Positions 1 through 4,744 of a stretch of 5,145 nt of DNA are shown piece by piece; the first letter of the stretch is position 1; each line of letters begins with the position of its first letter. Source of the DNA: an uncultured Planctomycetaceae bacterium. GTDB lineage: Bacteria; Planctomycetota; Planctomycetia; Pirellulales; JACPPG01. The DNA is taken from contig CAMFLN010000321.1 of NCBI GenBank assembly GCA_945957305.1, positions 1 to 5,145 on the forward strand, written 5' to 3'. A program made the translations under genes and the position numbers. Below the pieces are notes generated by a model that had not been told where the DNA came from, did not search any database, and saw only the letters and a list, made by a program, of their open reading frames with translations.

Positions 1-47
1 CTACACTTATGCGATCGTCGGCAGCGTCAGATGTGTATAAGAGACAG
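1..47 (+). other. Untrimmed Illumina Nextera adapter (synthetic, not genomic)
   Basis: The first 47 bases match a Nextera library end exactly, read in order. CTACAC (1-6) is the end of the P5 oligo. TTATGCGA (7-14) is an 8-base i5 index that, from memory, equals S522. TCGTCGGCAGCGTC (15-28) is the read-1 adapter, and AGATGTGTATAAGAGACAG (29-47) is the 19-bp Tn5 mosaic end. This is library sequence left on the contig end, not a transposon in the organism. Translated, it gives the well-known contaminant peptides MCIRDS on the + strand and SYTHLTLPTI on the - strand. Biological sequence begins at base 48. Confidence 0.99.
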
Positions 48-147
48 CAATTGCATTCATCGCAATACAGGATTCCGCGTCGAGTCGATCAGCGGCCACA
101 CGTCGGAAGAACCCGTCATGGCGGCTGCTGAAGCGCTGGCCAACTAA
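48..147 (+). CDS. C-terminal fragment of an unidentified protein
   Basis: After the adapter a + strand frame is open (codons start at base 49) and ends at TAA 145-147. It encodes about 32 residues: it begins NCIHRNTGF, continues RVESISGHTSEEPV and ends MAAAEALAN. The composition is protein-like, with an acidic stretch followed by an Ala-rich helical end, and codons mostly end in G or C, so I take it as the tail of a real gene lost off the contig. The frame also stays open through the adapter to base 1, but those residues are artefactual. I do not recognise the family. The next gene is on the opposite strand and its stop lies 32 bases away, so the two genes converge. Confidence 0.55.
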
Positions 148-179
148 GCCGCGTTGCTTTGCACTTTGCGAGCAGACGT

Positions 180-755
180 TCAAGGTTTGCTGCTTACTAG
201 CGCGTTGAACGCAATGATCAGTACGCAGGCCACGAAAGCTGCAATTGCGATCGAACGATCGACCTTTCCCGCTGGCATGCGCAATCCAAAGTGCGGTCCG
301 AGGCCATTCCATAGCCGCAAGCCCAGCGCGACGGCCGGCAGGCCAAATGCGATAAGCTGCCAATGCCGCGTGCCTTGCGCGAGCAGATCTCCTGCATCTC
401 CGGCATTAATCCACGCACCGCCGGCCAGGTAAGCACCGTTGGAGATCAAACAAAACCCGGCAAAGAACGACAGCACAAAGGTTCCTCTGCGGGAAAGCAT
501 ACGCGCGATCGCGAGTAGCATCAGCGGAAACAGCGAGCCAAGCACTGCGCCGCCCCAAGCTACCAGCAAAGGATGCGGGTTCGCGTTCAAATCGGTACGC
601 GAAAACCCAACGACCGGCAATACGACGCGGCGAACTTCTCCGCCGGTCAGCCACGCTGCCACAACATGCCCCAGTTCGTGAACATCCATCATCGCAAACC
701 AGGAGAACCCGATCGCTCCGACCACGAGCGCGGATTGGTAGCAACGATCAAGCAT
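180..755 (-). CDS. M50-like membrane zinc metallopeptidase homologue
   Basis: This is a 191-aa hydrophobic protein. HELGH at residues 26-30, inside a membrane segment (about 8-34), is the HExxH zinc site of peptidase M50 / site-2 proteases. The following TGGEV resembles the motif after the zinc site in M50B-like proteins. Further membrane segments lie at about 62-86, 92-113, 133-149 and 168-187. Residues 117-123 (NAGDAGD), in or next to a membrane segment, are the best candidate for the second M50 motif, which normally supplies an Asp zinc ligand as part of an NP...DG-type signature. There are no PDZ or CBS domains, so this is a minimal core. M50 enzymes cleave membrane-embedded substrates; the substrate here is unknown. 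The ATG at 755 has no Shine-Dalgarno of its own: GGAG at 777-780 is 21 bases away and better serves a mini-ORF overlapping the start. The gene follows the DUF6614-like gene by 67 bases on the same strand, so co-transcription is likely. Confidence 0.75.
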   Translation of the reverse strand: MLDRCYQSALVVGAIGFSWFAMMDVHELGHVVAAWLTGGEVRRVVLPVVGFSRTDLNANPHPLLVAWGGAVLGSLFPLMLLAIARMLSRRGTFVLSFFAGFCLISNGAYLAGGAWINAGDAGDLLAQGTRHWQLIAFGLPAVALGLRLWNGLGPHFGLRMPAGKVDRSIAIAAFVACVLIIAFNALVSSKP

Positions 756-768
756 GATGTGGCGCCAT
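748..768 (-). other. Possible six-codon leader ORF overlapping the M50-like gene start
   Basis: On the minus strand an ATG at 768-766 lies 8 bases after GGAG (780-777), an ideal ribosome-binding arrangement. It opens MAPHHA and stops at TGA 750-748, overlapping the ATG (755-753) of the M50-like gene in another frame. Termination and re-initiation could couple translation. This is inferred from spacing only. A chance ATG is the alternative. Confidence 0.25.
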
Positions 769-822
769 GGGTCTAGCTCCCAAGTTACCTCGGTCGACGA
801 TCACGCGCGGGGTTGGGGCTTA

Positions 823-1173
823 CTAAAACTGCTCTTCGCCGGTTTTGCGGACCGCATCGGGGAAATCTCGATACAGGGCAAAGTTCAAATCCGTGACGAG
901 TGAATTGACGGCGTGATGCAAGCCTTCGATGGGGCCAGCCCGGCGTGCCACGTGTTGAAAGGCCGCCTCCAACTGGGCCAGGTCAACGACCTCGATGGCG
1001 ATGTGAAACTCGCCTAACTGCGGTGGACCAAAGCCGAGTTTGCGCCGTGTGACTCGGTACGAGAGAATCAGACGCTCGTCACGCAGGCGTCCCAGGTAGG
1101 TCGCGACACGTTCACAGAAAACGACGTCGCCCGTGCCCGGTTTCAGATTGCACCAAACGTGATACAGGTCCAT
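823..1173 (-). CDS. DUF6614-like small conserved protein
   Basis: This 116-aa soluble protein begins MDLYHVWCNLKPG and carries TRRKLGFGP (residues 42-50), LGEFHIAIEV (53-62) and LHHAVNSLVTDLNFALYRDF (85-104). From memory these match the small uncharacterised DUF6614 family, and the length fits; function is unknown. The mix of beta strands with a DLAQLEAAFQHVA helix (64-76) suggests a compact alpha/beta, possibly ferredoxin-like fold, which is inference. The frame is open further upstream to 1332, but the start is set by AGAGG (1185-1181) seven bases before the ATG at 1173, and the upstream part runs through a terminator hairpin. It ends in a tandem stop, TAG then TAA (822-820). It is first in a probable two-gene unit with the M50-like gene and is insulated from the amidotransferase gene by the terminator at 1312-1371. 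Confidence 0.75.
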   Translation of the reverse strand: MDLYHVWCNLKPGTGDVVFCERVATYLGRLRDERLILSYRVTRRKLGFGPPQLGEFHIAIEVVDLAQLEAAFQHVARRAGPIEGLHHAVNSLVTDLNFALYRDFPDAVRKTGEEQF

Positions 1174-1311
1174 CAGAATTCCTCTTAGTCGATTCCCCCG
1201 AGCGTAATTGACGCGCGGCACGGATATTCGAACGCGAGCTTTTGCCGCTCGCAAGAGGCCTTTGGGTACACGCGGGTTCGCGCAACGCAGGAATATCCCC
1301 AGCTTGCGCGC

Positions 1312-1371
1312 AAAAAAAGGCCGCGGTGCCACGATTCTGAAGCTGCCGAACAGAATCGTGGCCCGCGGGCC
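1312..1371 (-). terminator. Intrinsic terminator of the amidotransferase transcript
   Basis: A perfect 12-bp inverted repeat pairs GCCACGATTCTG (1328-1339) with CAGAATCGTGGC (1351-1362) across an 11-base loop. After a single bulged T (1327) the stem continues with six more GC pairs (1321-1326 with 1363-1368). Read on the minus strand, the stem is followed almost at once by seven T (complement of A 1312-1318). That is a textbook Rho-independent terminator for the gene ending at 1443. There is no T tract on the + strand side, so it acts in one direction. Confidence 0.85.
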
Positions 1372-1397
1372 AGAGGCGACGCCCAGTCATTCGTACG

Positions 1398-1419
1398 GGC
1401 GGGGCCTCCGTGCCCCGCC
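1398..1419. repeat. GC-rich hairpin, possible dispersed repeat
   Basis: GGCGGGGC (1398-1405) and GCCCCGCC (1412-1419) form a perfect 8-bp stem around the 6-base loop CTCCGT. It lies 24 bases past the amidotransferase stop and about 26 bases before the terminator stem. There is no T tract, so it is not a terminator by itself. It could be a 3' stabilising hairpin or one copy of a genome-wide palindromic element. Only one copy is visible here. Confidence 0.6.
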
Positions 1420-1442
1420 GGTAAATTCGTCACCCCCCAAGG

Positions 1443-2189
1443 TTACGCTGCCATGCGAACCGCAGGTACTTCGCCACCGACGCCCAAGATGAACTCTTCA
1501 AAGATGCGCAAATCCAAGGCCGAGGCGGAATCACTCTCCGGATGGAACTGAGTGCCCATGGCAAACCAGTCCGTGTGTGTGCTTTCGATCGCTTCAATCA
1601 CGCCATCAGGACAACGCGCGGTGACCTGGAAGCCTGGCGCCACTTCGTCGACCGCCATGTGATGCAAACTGTTGACACGAATTTCGCCCTCCCCGTACAC
1701 CCGTTCCATCAACGAGCCAGGCACAACTTCCAACGCATGGCGATGTGCCGGATCGAGCGGGTCCTTGTGCGGCAACGCGCGGGGCAGATCCTCGGGCACA
1801 TGCAAGAACAGGTTCCCGCCTTGCGAGACGTTCAACAACTGCATGCCGACGCCGATGCCAAAGATCGGCAGGCGGCGAGCAGCGACCATGTTCATCAAGC
1901 GGCGATCAAAGTCCTCGCGGCGAGCTTCCAAAGTGCGCACTGCCGGGTGCAACATAAAACCGTCGCGGCGCGGATCGAGATCGGCGCCACCGACCAGTAC
2001 AATCCCGTCGAGCAGATCCAGAATGCGCTCGAGGTCTTCGTCGCTTTGTAGCGGCGGAATCACGACAGGCACACCCCCCGAGGCGACAATCGCATCGTAG
2101 TATCCGGCCGAGATGTAGCTGAACGCAGGCGCATCCTTTTTCGCCGCGCGGTACTCAGCATTCAAACCGATCAAAGGTTTCTTCGACAT
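1443..2189 (-). CDS. Peptidase C26 / class I glutamine amidotransferase homologue lacking the catalytic Cys
   Basis: This 248-aa protein has the architecture of the gamma-glutamyl-GABA hydrolase (PuuD-like) family. It shows an N-terminal PLIGLNAEY strand, SAGYYDAIVASGGVPVVIPP (residues 27-46), the oxyanion-side motif VLVGGADLDP (64-73), PIFGIGVGMQLLNV (108-121), VNSLHHMAV (172-180), and QFHPESD (214-220) with the expected His216 and Glu218. In active enzymes the nucleophile elbow reads GICRGMQ. Here it is GIGVGMQ: residue 113 is Gly (GGC, 1853-1851) and the usual Arg is Val. The surrounding frame is intact, so this is not a frameshift, and two separate substitutions make a base-call error unlikely. 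The protein probably cannot hydrolyse gamma-glutamyl amides by the usual mechanism and may be a binding or regulatory pseudoenzyme. The start is supported by AAGGAG (2201-2196), six bases from the ATG. A small ORF ends one base upstream. Length is normal for the family (about 240-255 aa). Confidence 0.9.
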   Translation of the reverse strand: MSKKPLIGLNAEYRAAKKDAPAFSYISAGYYDAIVASGGVPVVIPPLQSDEDLERILDLLDGIVLVGGADLDPRRDGFMLHPAVRTLEARREDFDRRLMNMVAARRLPIFGIGVGMQLLNVSQGGNLFLHVPEDLPRALPHKDPLDPAHRHALEVVPGSLMERVYGEGEIRVNSLHHMAVDEVAPGFQVTARCPDGVIEAIESTHTDWFAMGTQFHPESDSASALDLRIFEEFILGVGGEVPAVRMAA

Positions 2190-2190
2190 G

Positions 2191-2385
2191 TCAGGCTCCT
2201 TCCTGGGGCTCTTGGCCCAGCGTGAACAGGGTCGGCGAACGACCTTGCCGAGGCACCTCCAACAGTGTCAGGAAGGAACGCGAAGCGAACAGAATCCAGC
2301 GCGGCTGATCATTGCGGGCAGTGCGGCTGCCCCGGGTCATCGGGCGACGGAAGAAGCGGGAATCGACCATCATCCTTGATACCAC
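2191..2385 (-). CDS. Probable small basic protein coupled to the amidotransferase homologue
   Basis: This 64-codon frame starts at GTG (2385-2383), with AGGA (2397-2394) eight bases upstream, and ends at TGA (2193-2191), leaving one base before the next gene's ATG at 2189. That gene's Shine-Dalgarno lies inside the last codons here, a pattern of translational coupling. By hand count from the internal ATG pair, about 72% of codons end in G or C, as expected for coding DNA in this GC-rich genome. The product is Arg-rich (11 Arg against 5 acidic), with SRFFRRPMTRGSR near the N-terminus, a short hydrophobic WILFASRSFLTLLEV (residues 30-44) and a Gln/Glu-containing tail (GQEPQEGA). No family is recognised. 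ATGs at 2373 and 2370 are alternative starts. A chance ORF in the leader is possible. Confidence 0.45.
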   Translation of the reverse strand: MVSRMMVDSRFFRRPMTRGSRTARNDQPRWILFASRSFLTLLEVPRQGRSPTLFTLGQEPQEGA

Positions 2386-2513
2386 GCGAAGGTTCCTGAC
2401 TCGCTCGCGCCCCTTCCTGGGACGCTGTGGGAGCGATTTCCGTATCGTTTGGCCTCGTGTCGATCGCTGTCTTCACTCAACCAGCCTTCTAGGTGGTGAG
2501 CGAAGACTTGTAT

Positions 2514-2526
2514 TAACGGCCCGTTA
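2514..2526. promoter_or_regulatory. Candidate operator dyad overlapping -10 and transcription start
   Basis: TAACGG (2514-2519) and CCGTTA (2521-2526) form a perfect 6+6 dyad around a single C. It overlaps the predicted -10 (2523-2528) and the expected start site, where a repressor would block initiation. No regulator is identified, and a single site in this window is weak evidence. Confidence 0.3.
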
Positions 2527-2550
2527 TAGAGGCACATCAGCAGGTGGCAA
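2523..2550 (-). promoter_or_regulatory. Sigma70-like promoter for the small ORF and amidotransferase homologue
   Basis: On the minus strand, TTGCCA (2550-2545, 5 of 6 to TTGACA) and TATAAC (2528-2523, 5 of 6 to TATAAT) are separated by 16 bases. Transcription would start near 2516, leaving a leader of about 130 bases before the GTG at 2385. It faces the small ORF and the amidotransferase gene, and the terminator at 1312-1371 would close the unit. Confidence 0.5.
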
Positions 2551-2851
2551 GCAATTCGTTTATTTTGACGTGCTAGCGGCATGCCGGCACAATATCCAGT
2601 GCAAGCACGCTGGCGCTAGCGGCCGATGCCAGCAATTGGTCGTTTGCCGTCGCAGCGATTTGCCCACTGCGGCTGCGCGACCTATTTGCTGCCCAGCACA
2701 CGTGTTAGATGTGATAGCATGGGCTTGTCGGAGGCGTCGCGGAAAAATTCGCCACGTAAACATGTCCGCGCTCAGAGAGAAACACCCATGCTTGTGGCAT
2801 GATTCGCAGGTGGATGAGGTCTTGACCTGATGGACAGGGAGCTGCCGTCCG

Positions 2852-4105
2852 ATGTGTGACACACTGGCGATCGTCGAACGCGATCGCGTGCTGTTCGGCA
2901 AAAACTCGGATCGCGATCCGAACGAAGCGCAGCGACTCGAATGGCATCCACGACGCGTCTATCCGGCCACGGCCCGGGTGCAATGCACCCACCTGGAAAT
3001 ACCCCAGGCGCCTCTTACACACGCGGTGTTGATCAGCCGCCCGTTCTGGATGTGGGGGGCCGAAATGGGCGCCAACGAACATGGCGTCGTGATTGGCAAC
3101 GAAGCGGTCTTCACACGGCAGCCGTACGCCACGAGGGGGCTGACCGGGATGGACTTATTGCGTTTGGCGCTGGAGCGCGCGGCCACGGCAGAAAGCGCCG
3201 TCAACACAATCGTGCAACTGATTGCCGAGTTTGGCCAAGGAGGTGGCTGCGGTCACGAGAATCGCCGCTTCACCTACCACAACAGCTTCATCGTGGCCGA
3301 TCCACGTCGCGCGTTTGTGCTGGAAACCGCGGGAAAGTTGCACGCCATCGAAGAAATCGTCGGCGCGCGCAGTATTTCGAACGGTCTGACCATACCGGGC
3401 TTCGCTCGAGTGCATAGCGATTCGATCAAGTCGCGCGTCGCCGCTTGCAGAATGCGACGTGAGCGCACGCAGCTCTTGGCAACCCGCGCTGAATCGGTGC
3501 AAGATGTGATCGCCCTCCTTACCGATCACGGGGCAGGTCATGACGAGCCGGCATACTCCTGGCTCAATGGCGCGATGAGTGCACCGTGTATGCACGCCGG
3601 CGGCGTTGCGGCGGCCTCGCAGACTACGGCCAGCTGGGTCTGCGAGTTATCGTCACGCGGACAATCGCACTGGGTGACCGGAACCGCGGCGCCTTGCCTT
3701 TCGTTGTTCAAGCCGGTTCGTGTCGATCAGCCGATCGAATGGGGGAAACCTCCCACGGACCAATTCGATCTCGCCTCACCCTGGTGGCAAAACGAAGTGC
3801 TGCATCGGCTGACGATGCGTAATCCCGCAGCGCTCAGGCCGCTGTTCGCCGCAGAGCGTCGCGAGATCACGGCCGCGTGGCTGGCGCAGCCGCCGGAGCC
3901 CCCGCGCGCCTTCGATGACTCAATCCAGCATGTCGCTCGCTGGACCAACTTGGTGCGAAATCATCCAGTCGCCGACGTGCGACCACTTTACGTCAAACGA
4001 TACTGGGCTAAACGCAATCGCTGGGCGGGCCTTGATCTAGACACTCGTCACTGCGACGAGCGACCGAACATTCATTCGCACGCCGAGCATTCACACAATG
4101 GGTAG
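2852..4105 (+). CDS. Secernin-like peptidase C69 family Ntn-hydrolase
   Basis: This 417-aa protein is close to the usual secernin length. The N-terminus MCDTLAI places Cys2 as the presumed nucleophile, exposed once Met1 is removed. It is followed by FGKNSDRDPNEAQRLEW (residues 15-31), which holds the family NSDR..NE motif. Other matches are GANEHGVVIGNEA (73-85), YHNSFIVAD (142-150), ETAGK (158-162), SISNGLTI (174-181), TASWVCEL (259-266) and TGTAAPCLSLFKPV (276-289). Bacterial C69 relatives include dipeptidases, while many secernins have no known substrate, so amide or peptide bond hydrolysis is the expected but unproven activity. There is no signal peptide, so it is likely cytoplasmic. AGGGAG (2836-2841) lies ten bases before the ATG. 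The C-terminal end is His-rich (IHSHAEHSHNG, 407-417). The gene ends in tandem stops TAG TAA (4103-4108). It is transcribed away from the amidotransferase homologue. Confidence 0.93.
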   Translation: MCDTLAIVERDRVLFGKNSDRDPNEAQRLEWHPRRVYPATARVQCTHLEIPQAPLTHAVLISRPFWMWGAEMGANEHGVVIGNEAVFTRQPYATRGLTGMDLLRLALERAATAESAVNTIVQLIAEFGQGGGCGHENRRFTYHNSFIVADPRRAFVLETAGKLHAIEEIVGARSISNGLTIPGFARVHSDSIKSRVAACRMRRERTQLLATRAESVQDVIALLTDHGAGHDEPAYSWLNGAMSAPCMHAGGVAAASQTTASWVCELSSRGQSHWVTGTAAPCLSLFKPVRVDQPIEWGKPPTDQFDLASPWWQNEVLHRLTMRNPAALRPLFAAERREITAAWLAQPPEPPRAFDDSIQHVARWTNLVRNHPVADVRPLYVKRYWAKRNRWAGLDLDTRHCDERPNIHSHAEHSHNG

Positions 4106-4276
4106 TAATTGCGGGGCAAAAGGGCTAGTCTAATAGGCCCACGCGAAAGAATTCGACGAGAGAGAGTTTTTCGCAAGGGTTGGCACAGCGGTAGCTGGTT
4201 GCTCTCAAAGCGCCATGCACAGCGCTGGCCGACAGGAAGTGTGCGGGCTGAAAGAATTGGGACGCTTCGACCGGCG

Positions 4277-4299
4277 AACGGAATTGCCAGGCTTCCGTT
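4277..4299. repeat. Small inverted repeat in the leader of the LuxR-type gene
   Basis: AACGGAA (4277-4283) and TTCCGTT (4293-4299) form a perfect 7-bp stem with a 9-base loop, followed by two more T. It sits about 57 bases before the HTH gene and 170 bases after the secernin stop. It could be a weak terminator for the secernin transcript or an operator for the regulator. The stem is AT-containing and short, so neither role is secure. The rest of 4109-4355 shows no gene. Confidence 0.35.
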
Positions 4300-4355
4300 T
4301 TGCTAGAGTTCGAGCGAGGCCGGACGATCTCGTTTGACACAATGGATGCACAACG

Positions 4356-4619
4356 ATGCCGATCCAACTAACGCCCCGCGAACGCCAGGTCGTTCGCTTG
4401 CTCAGCCTTGGCTGCACCGTGCGCGAGGCGGCCAAAGTTCTGAAACTGGCCCCCAGCACCGTGGACAATCACAAAGCCAAGGCGATGTCGAAACTGGGCA
4501 CCAACAAGGTCGCCCTGTTGACGCGGATCGCGATTCGCGAACGCGTCTCGAAGCTGACTGACCGGCTCAGCCCGGCGGAAAAACGTCGCAGCGGACGCAA
4601 GAACGACGGCTGGAACTAA
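4356..4619 (+). CDS. Stand-alone LuxR/GerE-type HTH DNA-binding protein
   Basis: This 87-aa protein is almost entirely one GerE-type domain. LTPRERQVVRLLSLGCT (residues 5-21) forms the first helix and turn. VREAAKVLKLAPSTVDNHK (22-40) is the helix-turn-helix, whose recognition helix begins near Ser34, and AKAMSKLGTNKVALLTRIAI (41-60) completes the four-helix fold. A basic tail follows (AEKRRSGRKNDGWN, 74-87). There is no receiver or ligand-binding domain, unlike typical 200-aa response regulators. An in-frame TGA at 4335-4337 precedes the ATG with no other start between, so the protein is complete rather than a trimmed regulator. From memory, similar short proteins with a DGWN end occur in planctomycetes. 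The ribosome-binding site is poor (GGA at 4344-4346). Its target is unknown; it may bind DNA constitutively or partner with another protein. Confidence 0.88.
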   Translation: MPIQLTPRERQVVRLLSLGCTVREAAKVLKLAPSTVDNHKAKAMSKLGTNKVALLTRIAIRERVSKLTDRLSPAEKRRSGRKNDGWN

Positions 4620-4663
4620 CCGCTGCCTTTCTGCTCCCCTGATTAGGTTGCGCCGCGCGAGTC

Positions 4664-4693
4664 TCGACCCGAGGTTCGCCGAATAAGTATGAT
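4664..4693 (+). promoter_or_regulatory. Possible promoter for the YhcH-family gene
   Basis: TATGAT (4688-4693, 5 of 6 to the -10 consensus) is preceded at 18 bases by TCGACC (4664-4669, 4 of 6 to the -35 consensus). Transcription would begin near 4700, about 45 bases before the GTG start. It lies in the 125-base gap after the HTH gene. The -35 match is weak. Confidence 0.35.
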
Positions 4694-4731
4694 CCCGTCG
4701 TGAACTGCGAATTCTGCGAAACAAGTGGCAT

Positions 4732-4737
4732 AGGAGG
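4732..4737 (+). promoter_or_regulatory. Ribosome-binding site fixing a GTG start
   Basis: A perfect AGGAGG lies seven bases before GTG 4745-4747. No ATG in this frame offers a family-like N-terminus nearby, so this site decides the start of the YhcH-family gene. Confidence 0.85.
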
Positions 4738-4744
4738 CCTGCGC

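Larger units (their letters stand above)
2386..2851. other. Intergenic region between divergent genes
   Basis: These 466 bases separate the minus-strand small ORF from the + strand secernin gene. Long frames cross the region on both strands, but their translations are rich in Cys and Arg with no motif, and none has a convincing start, so I call no gene. It holds the minus-strand promoter and dyad listed separately. A 9-bp direct repeat GCTAGCGGC occurs at 2572-2580 and 2615-2623. An 8-bp palindrome ACACGTGT lies at 2698-2705, and a short dyad AGGTC-TT-GACCT at 2817-2828 is just upstream of the secernin ribosome-binding site. I found no convincing promoter for the secernin gene. Confidence 0.5.

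Noticed and set aside
29..47. Tn5 mosaic end as evidence of a resident transposon
   Set aside because: It is contiguous with index and P5 sequence, which occur only in sequencing libraries.
7..363. Minus-strand frame of 118 codons at the left end
   Set aside because: Its C-terminus (SYTHLTLPTIA) is translated Nextera adapter and the rest is a shadow of the M50-like gene in another frame.
1234..1252. 6-bp hairpin GCGAGC/GCTCGC in the leader of the DUF6614-like gene
   Set aside because: It is too short and too common in GC-rich DNA to call a regulatory element; no partner features such as an anti-terminator are visible.
1174..1332. N-terminal extension of the DUF6614-like protein to 1332
   Set aside because: The upstream frame crosses the terminator stem, and a good AGAGG site sits seven bases before the internal ATG, where family similarity begins.
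1542..2051. 169-codon + strand frame opposite the amidotransferase homologue
   Set aside because: It is an antisense shadow with no motif or ribosome-binding site, while the minus strand encodes a clear family protein.
2370..2582. 70-codon minus-strand frame upstream of the small ORF
   Set aside because: It begins upstream of the predicted promoter and would be interrupted by it; I see no ribosome-binding site or family resemblance, so it is less likely than the coupled 64-codon ORF.
2312..2830. 172-codon + strand frame in the intergenic region
   Set aside because: The translation is rich in Cys and Arg without motifs, lacks a ribosome-binding site, and overlaps the better-supported minus-strand ORF and promoter.
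4175..4320. tRNA-like string (GGTTGGCACAGCGGTAGCTGG) upstream of the HTH gene
   Set aside because: It resembles a D-arm by eye, but no acceptor stem, anticodon arm or TTCGA T-arm can be placed at the right distances.
4334..4339. Perfect TTGACA hexamer before the HTH gene
   Set aside because: The matching -10 would fall inside the coding region after the ATG, and no TATAAT-like sequence is there.
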